A stretch of DNA of 64,000 bases from Streptomyces alanosinicus (GCF_014650595.1 NZ_BMVG01000007.1:186001-250000), one strand, 5' to 3'. Numbered from the stretch's first letter, positions 50,799 to 59,535 are shown. Notes: generated by a model from the sequence alone, not told the origin. A program made the numbers and translations.

Positions 50799-52390
50799 GC
50801 CTGGTCGAAGTCACCGGCCTGACGGTCGAGTTCGGCTCCCTGCGGGCCGTGGACGGACTCTCCTTCAGCCTGGCGGAGGGCGCCGCGCTGGCCCTCGTCG
50901 GCGAGTCCGGCTCCGGCAAGTCCACCGTCGCGGGCGCCCTGCTGGGCCTGCACCGGGGCACGGGGGCCCGGGTCAGCGGCTCGGTGCGGGTGGCCGGCAC
51001 GGACGTACAGGCCGCCCCGGACGAGGAGTTGCGGCGGCTGCGCGGGGCGAAGGCCGCCATGGTCTTCCAGGACCCGCTGTCCTCGCTGGACCCGTACTAC
51101 GCGATCGGCGACCAGATCGCCGAGGTCCACCGCGTGCACACGCGCGTGTCACGCCGTACCGCACGCGCGCGTGCCGTCGAGGTGCTGGAGCGCGTGGGAA
51201 TCCCGGACGCCGTACGGCGCTCCCGGTCCCGGCCGCACGAGTTCAGCGGCGGCATGCGCCAGCGCGCCCTGATCGCCATGGCGCTCGCCTGTGAGCCGGA
51301 CCTGCTGATCGCCGACGAGCCGACCACCGCCCTCGACGTCACCGTCCAGGCACAGATCCTCGATCTGCTGCACACGCTGCGCGAGGAGACCGGCATGGGC
51401 CTGCTGCTCGTCACGCACGACGTGGGCGTCGCCGCCGAGAGCGTGGACGACATCCTCGTCATGCGGCACGGCACGGCTGTCGAGCACGGTCCCGTCGGCC
51501 GGGTCCTCGCGGCGCCCGCGCAGCCGTACACCCGCGAGCTGCTCGACGCGGTCCCGCGCGTGGACGCCCGGCGCACCGGCTCCCGGGCCACCGACGAGGC
51601 CGTGCTGGAGGCCACCGGGCTGCGGCGCGAGTTCGGGCGCGGCAGCCGGACGTTCGCGGCCGTGGACGACGTCTCGGTGACCGTCCGCCGCGGCGAGACC
51701 CTCGGCGTCGTCGGTGAGAGCGGCAGCGGCAAGACCACGCTGGGCCGCATGCTGGTCGGGCTGCTGGAGCCGACCGCCGGCGCGATCCGCTACGAGGGCC
51801 GCCCGCACACCGGCGTGAACCCGGCCGTCCAGATGGTCTTCCAGGACCCCGTCTCTTCCCTCAACCCGCGCCGCAGCGTGGGCGAGTCCATCGCCGACCC
51901 GCTCCGCGCGCGTGGCACGGAGCGGGACGAGCAGCGCATCCGGGGGCGCGTGACGGAACTGCTGGAGCGCGTGGGGCTCGAAGGGGCGCACTACGACCGC
52001 TACCCGCACGAGTTCAGCGGCGGCCAGCGCCAGCGCATCGGCATCGCCCGCGCGCTCGCCGCCGAACCCCGTGTGATCGTCTGCGACGAGCCGGTCTCCG
52101 CGCTCGATGTGACCACACAGGCACAGGTGGTCGAGCTGCTCGGCGAACTCCAGCGGGAACTCGGTCTCGCGCTGGTCTTCATCGCCCATGACCTCGCCGT
52201 CGTACGGCAGGTCAGCGACCGGGTCGCGGTGATGCGCCGGGGCCGGATCGTCGAATACGGACCGGCGGACGAGGTGTACGACAGCCCGCGCGAGCCGTAC
52301 ACCAGGCAACTCCTGGCCGCCGTACCCGCGCTCGATCCGGAGCTGGCCGCCCGGCGGCGCGCGGCCCGGCGGGAGCCGGCCGTGGCGTAA
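50795..52390 (+). CDS. Fused double ATPase of peptide ABC transporter (DppD-DppF type)
   Basis: The 531-residue protein has two complete ABC domains in tandem. The first has Walker A GESGSGKST near residue 35, signature FSGGMRQR near 150 and LLIADEPTTALD. The second has GESGSGKTT near 307, FSGGQRQR near 407 and VIVCDEPVSALD. Each is followed by the oligopeptide-transporter C-terminal motif (EHGPVGRVLAAPAQPYTREL; EYGPADEVYDSPREPYTRQL). The fusion supplies both energy subunits, so the four genes 47043-52390 make a complete importer. Confidence 0.93.
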   Translation: MSLVEVTGLTVEFGSLRAVDGLSFSLAEGAALALVGESGSGKSTVAGALLGLHRGTGARVSGSVRVAGTDVQAAPDEELRRLRGAKAAMVFQDPLSSLDPYYAIGDQIAEVHRVHTRVSRRTARARAVEVLERVGIPDAVRRSRSRPHEFSGGMRQRALIAMALACEPDLLIADEPTTALDVTVQAQILDLLHTLREETGMGLLLVTHDVGVAAESVDDILVMRHGTAVEHGPVGRVLAAPAQPYTRELLDAVPRVDARRTGSRATDEAVLEATGLRREFGRGSRTFAAVDDVSVTVRRGETLGVVGESGSGKTTLGRMLVGLLEPTAGAIRYEGRPHTGVNPAVQMVFQDPVSSLNPRRSVGESIADPLRARGTERDEQRIRGRVTELLERVGLEGAHYDRYPHEFSGGQRQRIGIARALAAEPRVIVCDEPVSALDVTTQAQVVELLGELQRELGLALVFIAHDLAVVRQVSDRVAVMRRGRIVEYGPADEVYDSPREPYTRQLLAAVPALDPELAARRRAARREPAVA

Positions 52391-52477
52391 CGTTTTGTGC
52401 TCGGCCGATCGCCCTGTGGAGCCCTAGCGCGGCCGAACGCGACCTGCACGCGAAAGTTACGACCGTTCACCCCTTTT

Positions 52478-52511
52478 GGTGGCGCGATGGACAACCGTCC
52501 GTCGCGCCACC
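52478..52511. terminator. Strong 15-bp hairpin between ABC operon and glycosyltransferase
   Basis: GGTGGCGCGA (52478-52487) pairs with TCGCGCCACC (52502-52511), continuing through a G-U pair into GGAC-AACC-GTCC. It lies 88 bases after the ATPase stop and 80 before the GT start, and may be the operon terminator or part of the GT leader. Confidence 0.6.
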
Positions 52512-52591
52512 GCCTTGTCCCCTTACGTTCGTCCCGCCGCGAGCCGCCTGGACAACGGTGGCTCCCCAGAAGGGAGATCGGGGGTGCACAC

Positions 52592-54349
52592 GTGCGCATC
52601 GGACTGCTTACGGAGGGTGGCTACCCGTATGTGAGCGGTGACGCCGGATTCTGGTGCGACCGGCTCGTGCGCGGGCTCGGGCAGCACGAGTTCGACATCT
52701 ACGCGCTCAGCCGCAGCCGACGCCAGGAGGACGACGGCTGGGTCCCGCTCCCACCGCAGGTCACCCGGGTGCGGACGGCGCCGCTGTGGACATCCGAGGA
52801 CGCCATCGCAAGGGGCGGCCCGAAGGGCCTTCTCGGCAGGGTCGCGGCGGGAGACCGGCGGGCGTACGGGCGGCGCACGCGCCGGCGCTTCGCCGAGTGC
52901 TACGGCGAACTCGTCGGGGCGATGTGCGCCGGGACCGGGATCGACACCGCCCCCGAGGATGCGGCCACCGATCTGCCGGACCGTTTCGGCAGCGCGCTGT
53001 ACGGACTCGCCGATCTCGCCCGTGAACAGGGCGGACTCGTCGGCGCCCTGCGCTCGGACAGCGCCGTGCGCGCCCTCGAACGCGCCTGTCGCGCCCCCGG
53101 CGCGCTGCGCACGGCGCGCGAGGCGCGCGTGCCCGAGCTGCTCACCGTCACCGCGCATCTCGAACGCGCCCTGCGCCCCCTCTCGCTCGACTGGTACGGC
53201 GACGACGGCCTCGGCGCGGTCGACCTCTGCCACGCCGCCGCCGGGGGCTCCGCCGCCCTCCCCGGGCTGCTCGCCCGGCACTTCTCCGATGTACCGCTGC
53301 TCGTCACCGAGTACGGCGTACAGCTCCGCTCGCACTATCTGGCCCTCGGCCCCGACACCGCCGCCCCCGCCGTGCGCGCGCTGCTCGGCGCCTTCCAGGG
53401 CCGGCTCGCCGCCGAGGTCTACCGGCGCGCGGAGATCCTCACGCCCGGCAACGCCCACGCCCGGCGCTGGCAGGAACGGTGCGGCGCCCACCGGGCGAGG
53501 ATCCGCACGGTCTATCCGGGCATGGACGCCGCCCGCTTCGCGGAGGTCGGCGAGGCCCCGGACCGTGCCGATCCGGACACGCTGGTCTGGGTGGGGCGCG
53601 TCGAACCCGCCAAGGACCTGATCTCACTGCTGCACGCCTTCGCCGAGGTGCGCAAGGAGGAGCCCAAGGCGCGGCTGAGGATCGTCGGCGCGCCCTCGGG
53701 GCCCGAGGGCGCGGACTACCTCGGCCACTGTCGGGCGCTTGCCGCACAGCTCTTCCCGGACGAGGCGGAGGGCGCGCACGCCGTCGGCGACAACCCGGTC
53801 TCCTTCGAGGAGATCGGCGGCCCGGAGGCCCCCACGCTGCCCGACGTGTACGCCGCCGGTGCGGTCGTCGTGCTGTCCAGCGTGATCGAGGGTTTCCCGA
53901 TCGGCCTGATCGAGGCCATGTTCTGCGGTCGGGCGACGGTCTCCACGGACGTCGGCGCGGTGGTGGAGGTCATCGGGGGCACGGGACTCGTCGTGCCCCC
54001 GCGCAATCCGCGGGCGCTCGCCGAGGCGTGCGTGACGCTGCTGCGCGACCCCGAGCGCCGTGAGCGCCTCGGCGCCGCCGCGCGCGCCCGCGCGCTCGAA
54101 CTGTTCACCGTCGAGCAGAACATCGCGGCATTTCACAGCATTTACCTCCAGATCGTCTCGCACTGCCCGGTCCGCCGGGTCGTCCTCGACGAGGCCGGCG
54201 CACCACTGCCGTTCGCCACCCCCGCCGAGTCCCACGTCCCGGGCGGCTGGACCGGCCCCACGGCCCGTGTGCTGCCCCGGACCCTGCCCGGCTGGGCCGC
54301 GGCCCCACCGGTGCGCGCGACACCGCTGGCCGCTGCGGAGGGGGCGTGA
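52592..54349 (+). CDS. PelF-like glycosyltransferase (DUF3492 + GT4)
   Basis: The 585-residue cytoplasmic enzyme opens with RIGLLTEGGYPYVSGDAGFW, the DUF3492 signature found at the N-terminus of PelF. A GT-B GT4 domain follows: RIRTVYPGMDAARF, LVWVGRVEPAKDLISLLHAFAEVRK, and the sugar-nucleotide EGFPIGLIEAMFCGRATVSTDVGAVVEVI (E-x7-E). In Pel synthesis PelF polymerises UDP-GalNAc/GlcNAc. GTG 52592 has GGGAG about 15 bases upstream; an ATG at 52487 inside the hairpin would add 35 residues. It is followed directly by the membrane protein gene (TGATG overlap). Confidence 0.88.
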   Translation: MRIGLLTEGGYPYVSGDAGFWCDRLVRGLGQHEFDIYALSRSRRQEDDGWVPLPPQVTRVRTAPLWTSEDAIARGGPKGLLGRVAAGDRRAYGRRTRRRFAECYGELVGAMCAGTGIDTAPEDAATDLPDRFGSALYGLADLAREQGGLVGALRSDSAVRALERACRAPGALRTAREARVPELLTVTAHLERALRPLSLDWYGDDGLGAVDLCHAAAGGSAALPGLLARHFSDVPLLVTEYGVQLRSHYLALGPDTAAPAVRALLGAFQGRLAAEVYRRAEILTPGNAHARRWQERCGAHRARIRTVYPGMDAARFAEVGEAPDRADPDTLVWVGRVEPAKDLISLLHAFAEVRKEEPKARLRIVGAPSGPEGADYLGHCRALAAQLFPDEAEGAHAVGDNPVSFEEIGGPEAPTLPDVYAAGAVVVLSSVIEGFPIGLIEAMFCGRATVSTDVGAVVEVIGGTGLVVPPRNPRALAEACVTLLRDPERRERLGAAARARALELFTVEQNIAAFHSIYLQIVSHCPVRRVVLDEAGAPLPFATPAESHVPGGWTGPTARVLPRTLPGWAAAPPVRATPLAAAEGA

Positions 54350-55761
54350 TGAGCGTTCAGGACGACCGTGTCGACGAGGACACCGACGACGAGGGCTTTG
54401 ACGAGGGCTTTGCGGGCGTGCCGATCGGACGGGGGTCGAGTGCGCCGGGCGGGCCGGACCGGCCCGGGATGCCCGGGGCGGCCGAGCCCTGGGACGCGCG
54501 GTCGGGGGAGTGGCTCGCGGGAGAACGGGACGGCCGGGGACCGCTCGCCGTGGGTGTCGTGGCGGACGGGGGAGCGGGCGCCTCGCGGGTGTTCGGCTCG
54601 CCTTCCGGCACCGGGGATCCAGGGGATCCGGTGCCGGGCAAGCGGCGTGTCGCCGTACCCCGGCGGGGAGCCGCCGACCCCGTGAAGACGCTGCTGCACC
54701 GGCATCGTGAACTGTGCGAACGCGCCGTGGACCCGCTGGAGATCGCCGCCGGGCTGGAGGCGCACGGTGTCACCGACCGGACCGCCGCCCGCTTCCGCCA
54801 CCGCGATGTCTTCTCGCTCGCCGAGGAGCTGTACGCGCGCGTGCCGCGCGGCGGCGAGCCGGGCCCCCCGGCCGAACCCCTGCCCGTGCCGCGCGTCCGC
54901 GCGGACTGGATCCTGCTCACCCTGCTGCCCGGTGCCCTCGCCACGGCCACTGTTGCCGGACTGCGCCTCACCCACGGCCGCCCCCGTCTCCTGGTCGCGC
55001 TCGTCGGTGTCCTCGCAGTCGCCTTCGCCGCGCGCGCCGCACTGCGCCGTGGTCCCCTCGCCGGACCGCTCGGCACACACGCGTGGCGCTCGGCGAACGC
55101 CACGCGTGCGTGGACCCTCTGGCTGCTCGGCTACGCCCTCCTCGGCGACGGCCTGCTGCACGCCCTCGTCAGGGGCGGCCCCGACGCCCTGCCGACCGGC
55201 GCCCCGGACGGCCCCTGGCCCACGGCCACCGCGCCCGCCCTGGCCCTCACGCTGGCCTGCGCCCCTGCCGCCTGGTGCGCCCATCTGCTCACCGCGGGCG
55301 CCCGCCGCAGGCTCGTCGGCAGCCGTGGCCTCGGCGACTTCACGGCCGCCGCCAAACCGTTGCTGTTCGGCACGTTCGCCCTCTTCCTGGGCGTGCTCAC
55401 CGCACTGCTCCTGGCGTGCGGCACCGTCCTGCACGCACCCGTGGCGTACCCGCAGCCCCTCGCCCTGGGCGCCCTGCTGCTGCTCGGCCGGCTGCTCACC
55501 GTGCACCACCACCGGCACGCGCCGGCCCTGCTGCTCGGCGCCGCCGCGGTCACGGAGGCGCTGGCCGTCGCCCTGCCGTGCGCCGCGCGGCTGCCCGGCT
55601 GTGCCGCCCTGGCGGCCCCGGTGCGCACGCTGGTGAACACCTGGGGTGAGGCGGCCGTCCCGGCCCTCGCCTGCGGTATCGCGGCGCTGGTCCTGCTGAT
55701 CCACGCGGGCCGCACCCTCACCCAGGCCTCGGCACACGCGCCGACGGGAGCCCCCGAATGA
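54349..55761 (+). CDS. Multi-span membrane protein of the glycan locus
   Basis: The 470-residue protein from ATG 54349 (GTG 54346 is also in frame) shares one base with the GT stop. Residues 1-180 are cytoplasmic, acidic then Pro/Arg-rich, with a short helical part (KTLLHRHRELCERAVDPLEIAAGLEAHGVTD). About eight membrane helices follow to residue 460. It does not show the PelG N-terminus I would expect, so it is not a clear PelG, but in position it could export or help assemble the polymer. I do not recognise the family. Confidence 0.75.
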   Translation: MSVQDDRVDEDTDDEGFDEGFAGVPIGRGSSAPGGPDRPGMPGAAEPWDARSGEWLAGERDGRGPLAVGVVADGGAGASRVFGSPSGTGDPGDPVPGKRRVAVPRRGAADPVKTLLHRHRELCERAVDPLEIAAGLEAHGVTDRTAARFRHRDVFSLAEELYARVPRGGEPGPPAEPLPVPRVRADWILLTLLPGALATATVAGLRLTHGRPRLLVALVGVLAVAFAARAALRRGPLAGPLGTHAWRSANATRAWTLWLLGYALLGDGLLHALVRGGPDALPTGAPDGPWPTATAPALALTLACAPAAWCAHLLTAGARRRLVGSRGLGDFTAAAKPLLFGTFALFLGVLTALLLACGTVLHAPVAYPQPLALGALLLLGRLLTVHHHRHAPALLLGAAAVTEALAVALPCAARLPGCAALAAPVRTLVNTWGEAAVPALACGIAALVLLIHAGRTLTQASAHAPTGAPE

Positions 55762-55829
55762 ACCTTCCGCACCGGCCCGCACCCCCGCCGGAGGCGGCCG
55801 CATCACCACCTTTGAAGGAGAAACGCCAG

Positions 55830-56432
55830 ATGACCACCTCCCGACCCGGAGCGTCCGGCCCCCCCGGAACCACCGGCGCGCCCGCAGCTGCCGCAGCCGC
55901 CGCAGCCGCGGGCGCACGCGCCGCCGGGACCGCCGGAGCCGGAGTCCGGGGAACCACCGGATCCGCCGGCCCCGCCAGAGCGGGCGGACCCACCGCACCC
56001 TCCCGCCGCCCCGCCGCATGCTTCCGGCCCAGCGCCTCCTCCGGGCTTGCCAGGCCGGTCAGGCCCAGCGCTTCCTGCGGGCTTGCCGGGCCGGTCAGGC
56101 CCAGCGCCTGCTCTTGGCCCGCCGCTTGGCCCGCCGCGCCCGGCCTCTCCTCCGGACCCCCCGTGCCCGTCCGGCCCCCCGCCCCCTCCTGGCCGGGCGC
56201 AACCTTCCCGGCCACCGTGCCGGTCGGCCCCGTCCGTGACACCGGCCTCGTCCGTCAGGTAACCGGCCTCGCCTGTCACGCCGGCCTCGCCCGCCACACC
56301 GGCCCCGTCCGTGATACCGGCCTCGTCTGTCACGTCACCGGCCTCGTCGGCCTCGCTTGCCACACCGGCCCCATCCGTCACACCAGCCTCGCCGGTCACG
56401 CCCGTGCCCACACCCCCGGAGCCGCCCGATGA
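55830..56432 (+). CDS. Low-complexity Ala/Pro/Gly-rich ORF coupled to the epimerase gene
   Basis: The open frame of 200 codons begins at ATG 55830 with AAGGAG 9 bases upstream and ends in an ATGA overlap with the epimerase start, both signs of real translation. The product is nearly all Ala, Pro, Gly, Arg and Ser, with imperfect repeats (GLARPVRPSAS; RDTGLVRQVTGLACHAG). The 3' half is a decayed 15-18-bp tandem repeat that also reads openly in the other forward frame as Pro/Ala/Ser/Val/Thr repeats. A frameshift of a former wall-linker protein, or a non-coding repeat, cannot be excluded. Confidence 0.45.
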   Translation: MTTSRPGASGPPGTTGAPAAAAAAAAAGARAAGTAGAGVRGTTGSAGPARAGGPTAPSRRPAACFRPSASSGLARPVRPSASCGLAGPVRPSACSWPAAWPAAPGLSSGPPVPVRPPAPSWPGATFPATVPVGPVRDTGLVRQVTGLACHAGLARHTGPVRDTGLVCHVTGLVGLACHTGPIRHTSLAGHARAHTPGAAR

Positions 56433-57388
56433 GGGTTCTGCTGATCGGAGCCAACGGATACATCGGCCGCTTCGTCGCCGACCGTCTGCTCGCCGACCCG
56501 GCCGTCCAGCTGACCGCGCTCGGCCGCGGCGACGACGCCGACGTCCGCTTCGACCTCGCCACCGGCAGCCCCGGCGCGCTCACCCGCTTCCTCGACGCGG
56601 TGCACCCGGGAGTCGTGATCAACTGCGCCGGCGCCATCCGCGGCGGTGCCCGCGACCTCACCCGGCACAACACCGTGGCCGTCGCCACCGTCTGCGAGGC
56701 GCTGCGGCGCAGTGGCTGCGGCGCCCGCCTGGTGCAGATCGGGTGCAGCGCCGAATACGGGCCGAGCCAGCCCGGCTCCTCCACCGCCGAGGACGCCGTA
56801 CCGCGGCCCGGCGGCCCGTACGGCGTCAGCAAGCTCGCCGCGACCGAACTCGTCCTCGGCTCCGGCCTGGACGCCGTCGTGCTGCGCGTCTTCTCACCGG
56901 CCGGGCCCGGCACCCCGGCCGGCTCTCCGCTCGGCCGGCTCGCCGAGGCCATGCGGCGGGCCATGCAGTCCGGCGACGGCGAACTGAAACTCGGCGGCCT
57001 CGGCGTCCAGCGCGACTTCGTCGACGTACGCGACGTCGCGCGCGCCGTGCACGCCGCCTCGCTCTCCGCCGCCCAGGGCGTCATCAACATCGGCTCCGGC
57101 CGCGCCGTCCGGCTGCGTGACGCCGCCTCCGTCCTCGCGCGCGTGGCCGGGTACGGCGGTGCCCTGCACGAGCTGGACGCCCCGCCCGGCCCGCTGCGCG
57201 GCGCCATCGGCCACCCGCGCCCCGACTCCGACCACGCGGGCCCGGTGGCGTACCCCTACCCGGACGGCTGCGGCAGCTGGCAGCAGGCCGATGTGCGCAC
57301 CGCGCGCGACCGGCTCGGCTGGCGGCCCCGCATCAACCTCGAAGAATCCCTGGCCGACATCTGGATGGAGGCGGCATGCCGCATCTGA
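56429..57388 (+). CDS. NAD-dependent epimerase/dehydratase (extended SDR)
   Basis: The 319-residue Rossmann enzyme has the nucleotide motif GANGYIGRF at residues 8-16, active-site Ser in IGCSAEYGP near 111, and YGVSK near 132 as the catalytic Tyr-x-x-x-Lys. Substrate-binding VQRDFVDVRDVARA near 195 is typical of nucleotide-sugar epimerases. In a glycan locus it could make UDP-galactose/GalNAc-type donors. GGAG lies 8 bases upstream of ATG 56429. It overlaps the spherulin-4 gene by 13 bases. Confidence 0.9.
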   Translation: MRVLLIGANGYIGRFVADRLLADPAVQLTALGRGDDADVRFDLATGSPGALTRFLDAVHPGVVINCAGAIRGGARDLTRHNTVAVATVCEALRRSGCGARLVQIGCSAEYGPSQPGSSTAEDAVPRPGGPYGVSKLAATELVLGSGLDAVVLRVFSPAGPGTPAGSPLGRLAEAMRRAMQSGDGELKLGGLGVQRDFVDVRDVARAVHAASLSAAQGVINIGSGRAVRLRDAASVLARVAGYGGALHELDAPPGPLRGAIGHPRPDSDHAGPVAYPYPDGCGSWQQADVRTARDRLGWRPRINLEESLADIWMEAACRI

Positions 57389-58125
57389 CCAGCACCACAG
57401 CGGGCACCACCGGCACCGGACTGCGCACCGCCCTCGGCATCCCCGGGTACGCCCACCCGCTCGTCGCCCCCGCCCAGTGGGCCGAGCTGGCCCGCCCCGG
57501 CACCCCGCTGGACTGGGTGGTCCTCGATGTGGCCGCGGGCCCCGGCACCCGTCCGGACCCGCACTGTCTGGAGGCCGCGGGCCGGCTGCGGGGCGCGGGT
57601 GTCCGGGTCCTCGGCCACCTGGACCTCACCCATGGCGCCCGGGCCTTCGGCGACCTGCTCGCCGACGCCCACCGCCACCTCGACTGGTACCGGGTGGACG
57701 GCTTCCTGCTGGACCGCTGCCCCACCGACCGCACCGCGCTCCCCGAGGTCCGCCGGGCGATCACCACGCTCCGGGAGGTCAGTGACAGCGCCCACATCGT
57801 CCTCGGCCACGGCAGCCACCCGCACCCCGGATACGCGGACCACGCCGACCAGCTGGTGACCTTCTCCGGCCCCTGGTCCGCCTACCGCTGGTCCCAGGTC
57901 GCCGAGTGGACCGCGGACTGTCCGCCGGACCGCTTCTGCCACTTCGTGCACAGCGTGCCCCGTGGCCATCTGGAGGAGGCGCTGCGCATCGCACGCTGGC
58001 AGGGGGCGGCGACGATCTACTTCACCGACCACACCGACCGCCGCGGCCACGCCGACCCCTGGGAGACGATGCCCGGCTACTGGGACGACATTGTCTCGCG
58101 TATCGGAACAGGTGTCTCGGAATGA
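57376..58125 (+). CDS. Spherulin-4 family protein (GH135-like)
   Basis: The 249-residue protein of the spherulation-specific family 4 shows the TIM-barrel pattern: LGIPGYAHPLVAPAQWAEL, VLDVAAGPGTRPDPHC, GVRVLGHLDLTHGAR and DWYRVDGFLLDRC. Family member Sph3 of Aspergillus is an endo-alpha-1,4-galactosaminidase required for galactosaminogalactan. Here the position I recall as the catalytic Asp-Glu reads Asp-Arg (LLDR), and the later Glu appears as Ser (VTFSGPW), so activity is doubtful. No signal peptide is seen, implying a cytoplasmic role. GGAGG precedes ATG 57376. Confidence 0.82.
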   Translation: MPHLTSTTAGTTGTGLRTALGIPGYAHPLVAPAQWAELARPGTPLDWVVLDVAAGPGTRPDPHCLEAAGRLRGAGVRVLGHLDLTHGARAFGDLLADAHRHLDWYRVDGFLLDRCPTDRTALPEVRRAITTLREVSDSAHIVLGHGSHPHPGYADHADQLVTFSGPWSAYRWSQVAEWTADCPPDRFCHFVHSVPRGHLEEALRIARWQGAATIYFTDHTDRRGHADPWETMPGYWDDIVSRIGTGVSE

Positions 58126-58188
58126 AGAAGGCCATGGCAGTGTTACGGAAAGAACAACCGTAGTGATTGACCGACCAACGGAGTCCCC

Positions 58189-59367
58189 GTGTCGCTGCCA
58201 CCCCTGGTCGAGCCAGCTGCTGAGCTCACCGTAGACGAGGTCCGCCGGTACTCCCGCCACCTGATCATCCCCGACGTCGGGATGGACGGGCAGAAGCGGC
58301 TGAAGAACGCCAAGGTGCTCTGTGTGGGCGCCGGCGGCCTGGGCTCGCCGGCGCTGATGTACCTGGCCGCCGCGGGCGTGGGCACCCTCGGCATCGTGGA
58401 GTTCGACGAGGTCGACGAGTCGAACCTGCAGCGCCAGATCATCCACAGCCAGTCCGACATCGGCCGCTCCAAGGCCGAGTCCGCCCGTGACAGCGTCAAG
58501 GGCATCAACCCGTACGTGAACGTGGTCCTGCACGAAGAGCGGCTCGAAGCCGAGAACGTGATGGACATCTTCAGCCAGTACGACCTGATCGTCGACGGCA
58601 CCGACAACTTCGCGACCCGCTACCTGGTCAACGACGCCTGCGTGCTGCTGAACAAGCCGTACGTATGGGGTTCGATCTACCGCTTCGACGGCCAGGCCTC
58701 CGTCTTCTGGTCCGAGCACGGCCCCTGCTACCGCTGCCTCTACCCGGAGCCCCCGCCGCCGGGCATGGTCCCGTCCTGCGCCGAGGGCGGCGTGCTGGGC
58801 GTGCTGTGCGCGTCCATCGGTTCCATCCAGGTCAACGAGGCCATCAAGCTCCTCGCGGGCATCGGCGAGCCGCTGGTCGGCCGGCTGATGATCTACGACG
58901 CCCTGGAGATGCAGTACCGCCAGGTCAAGGTCCGCAAGGACCCGAACTGCGCGGTCTGCGGCGAGAACCCGACCGTCACCGAACTCATCGACTACGAGGC
59001 CTTCTGCGGCGTGGTGTCGGAGGAGGCCCAGGAGGCCGCCCTCGGTTCGACGATCACTCCGAAGCAGCTCAAGGAGTGGATCGACGAGGGCGAGAACATC
59101 GAGATCATCGACGTCCGCGAGCCGAACGAGTACGAGATCGTCTCCATCCCGGGCGCCAAGCTGATCCCGAAGAACGAGTTCCTCATGGGCGCCGCCCTGG
59201 AAGGCCTCCCGCAGGACAAGAAGATCGTCCTGCATTGCAAGACGGGTGTCCGCAGTGCGGAAGTCCTGGCCGTCCTGAAGTCCGCGGGCTTCGCCGACGC
59301 CGTCCATGTGGGCGGCGGCGTCATCGGCTGGGTCAACCAGATCGAACCGCACAAGCCGGTCTACTGA
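58189..59367 (+). CDS. moeZ: Adenylyltransferase/sulfurtransferase MoeZ
   Basis: The 392-residue cytoplasmic enzyme activates the C-terminus of ubiquitin-like sulfur carriers (MoaD, CysO, ThiS types) and loads sulfur on them. The N-terminal ThiF/E1 domain has GAGGLGSP near residue 49, R in NLQRQ and zinc Cys pairs CYRC and CAVC. The rhodanese domain has active Cys in LHCKTGVRSAE near 352. GTG 58189 with GGAG 6 bases upstream. It follows the glycan genes 63 bases on; its function is sulfur transfer, so it is more related to the upstream cysteine-type attenuator than to the glycan. Confidence 0.95.
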   Translation: MSLPPLVEPAAELTVDEVRRYSRHLIIPDVGMDGQKRLKNAKVLCVGAGGLGSPALMYLAAAGVGTLGIVEFDEVDESNLQRQIIHSQSDIGRSKAESARDSVKGINPYVNVVLHEERLEAENVMDIFSQYDLIVDGTDNFATRYLVNDACVLLNKPYVWGSIYRFDGQASVFWSEHGPCYRCLYPEPPPPGMVPSCAEGGVLGVLCASIGSIQVNEAIKLLAGIGEPLVGRLMIYDALEMQYRQVKVRKDPNCAVCGENPTVTELIDYEAFCGVVSEEAQEAALGSTITPKQLKEWIDEGENIEIIDVREPNEYEIVSIPGAKLIPKNEFLMGAALEGLPQDKKIVLHCKTGVRSAEVLAVLKSAGFADAVHVGGGVIGWVNQIEPHKPVY

Positions 59368-59400
59368 CCGGCCCGTCGGCCGACCCGTACGACGTATCAG

Positions 59401-59445
59401 GCTCACGGCCCTGACCTCGGTCAGGGCCGTGAGCCTTTTCCGTCT
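59401..59445 (+). terminator. Terminator of moeZ
   Basis: Perfect 16-bp arms GCTCACGGCCCTGACC (59401-59416) and GGTCAGGGCCGTGAGC (59419-59434), then CTTTTCCGTCTCTTTT. A textbook intrinsic terminator. Confidence 0.92.
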
Positions 59446-59458
59446 CTTTTGTTGAACG

Positions 59459-59488
59459 TTGCAATGTGATGATCGTGTCGGTTAGCGT
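59459..59488 (+). promoter_or_regulatory. Candidate promoter of the secreted lectin gene
   Basis: TTGCAA (59459-59464) and TAGCGT (59483-59488), spacing 18, fit the vegetative consensus. A 12-bp palindrome TTTGCGCGCAAA at 59498-59509 lies at the expected transcription start. Confidence 0.45.
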
Positions 59489-59535
59489 GATGTCAACTTT
59501 GCGCGCAAAACGGCGCGCTGAGATGGCGACCATTG

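Noticed and set aside
54349..55761. Membrane protein as PelG
   Set aside because: PelG is a 12-helix MOP-type exporter without a 180-residue cytoplasmic N-terminus; the helices here number about eight and no PelG motif is visible.
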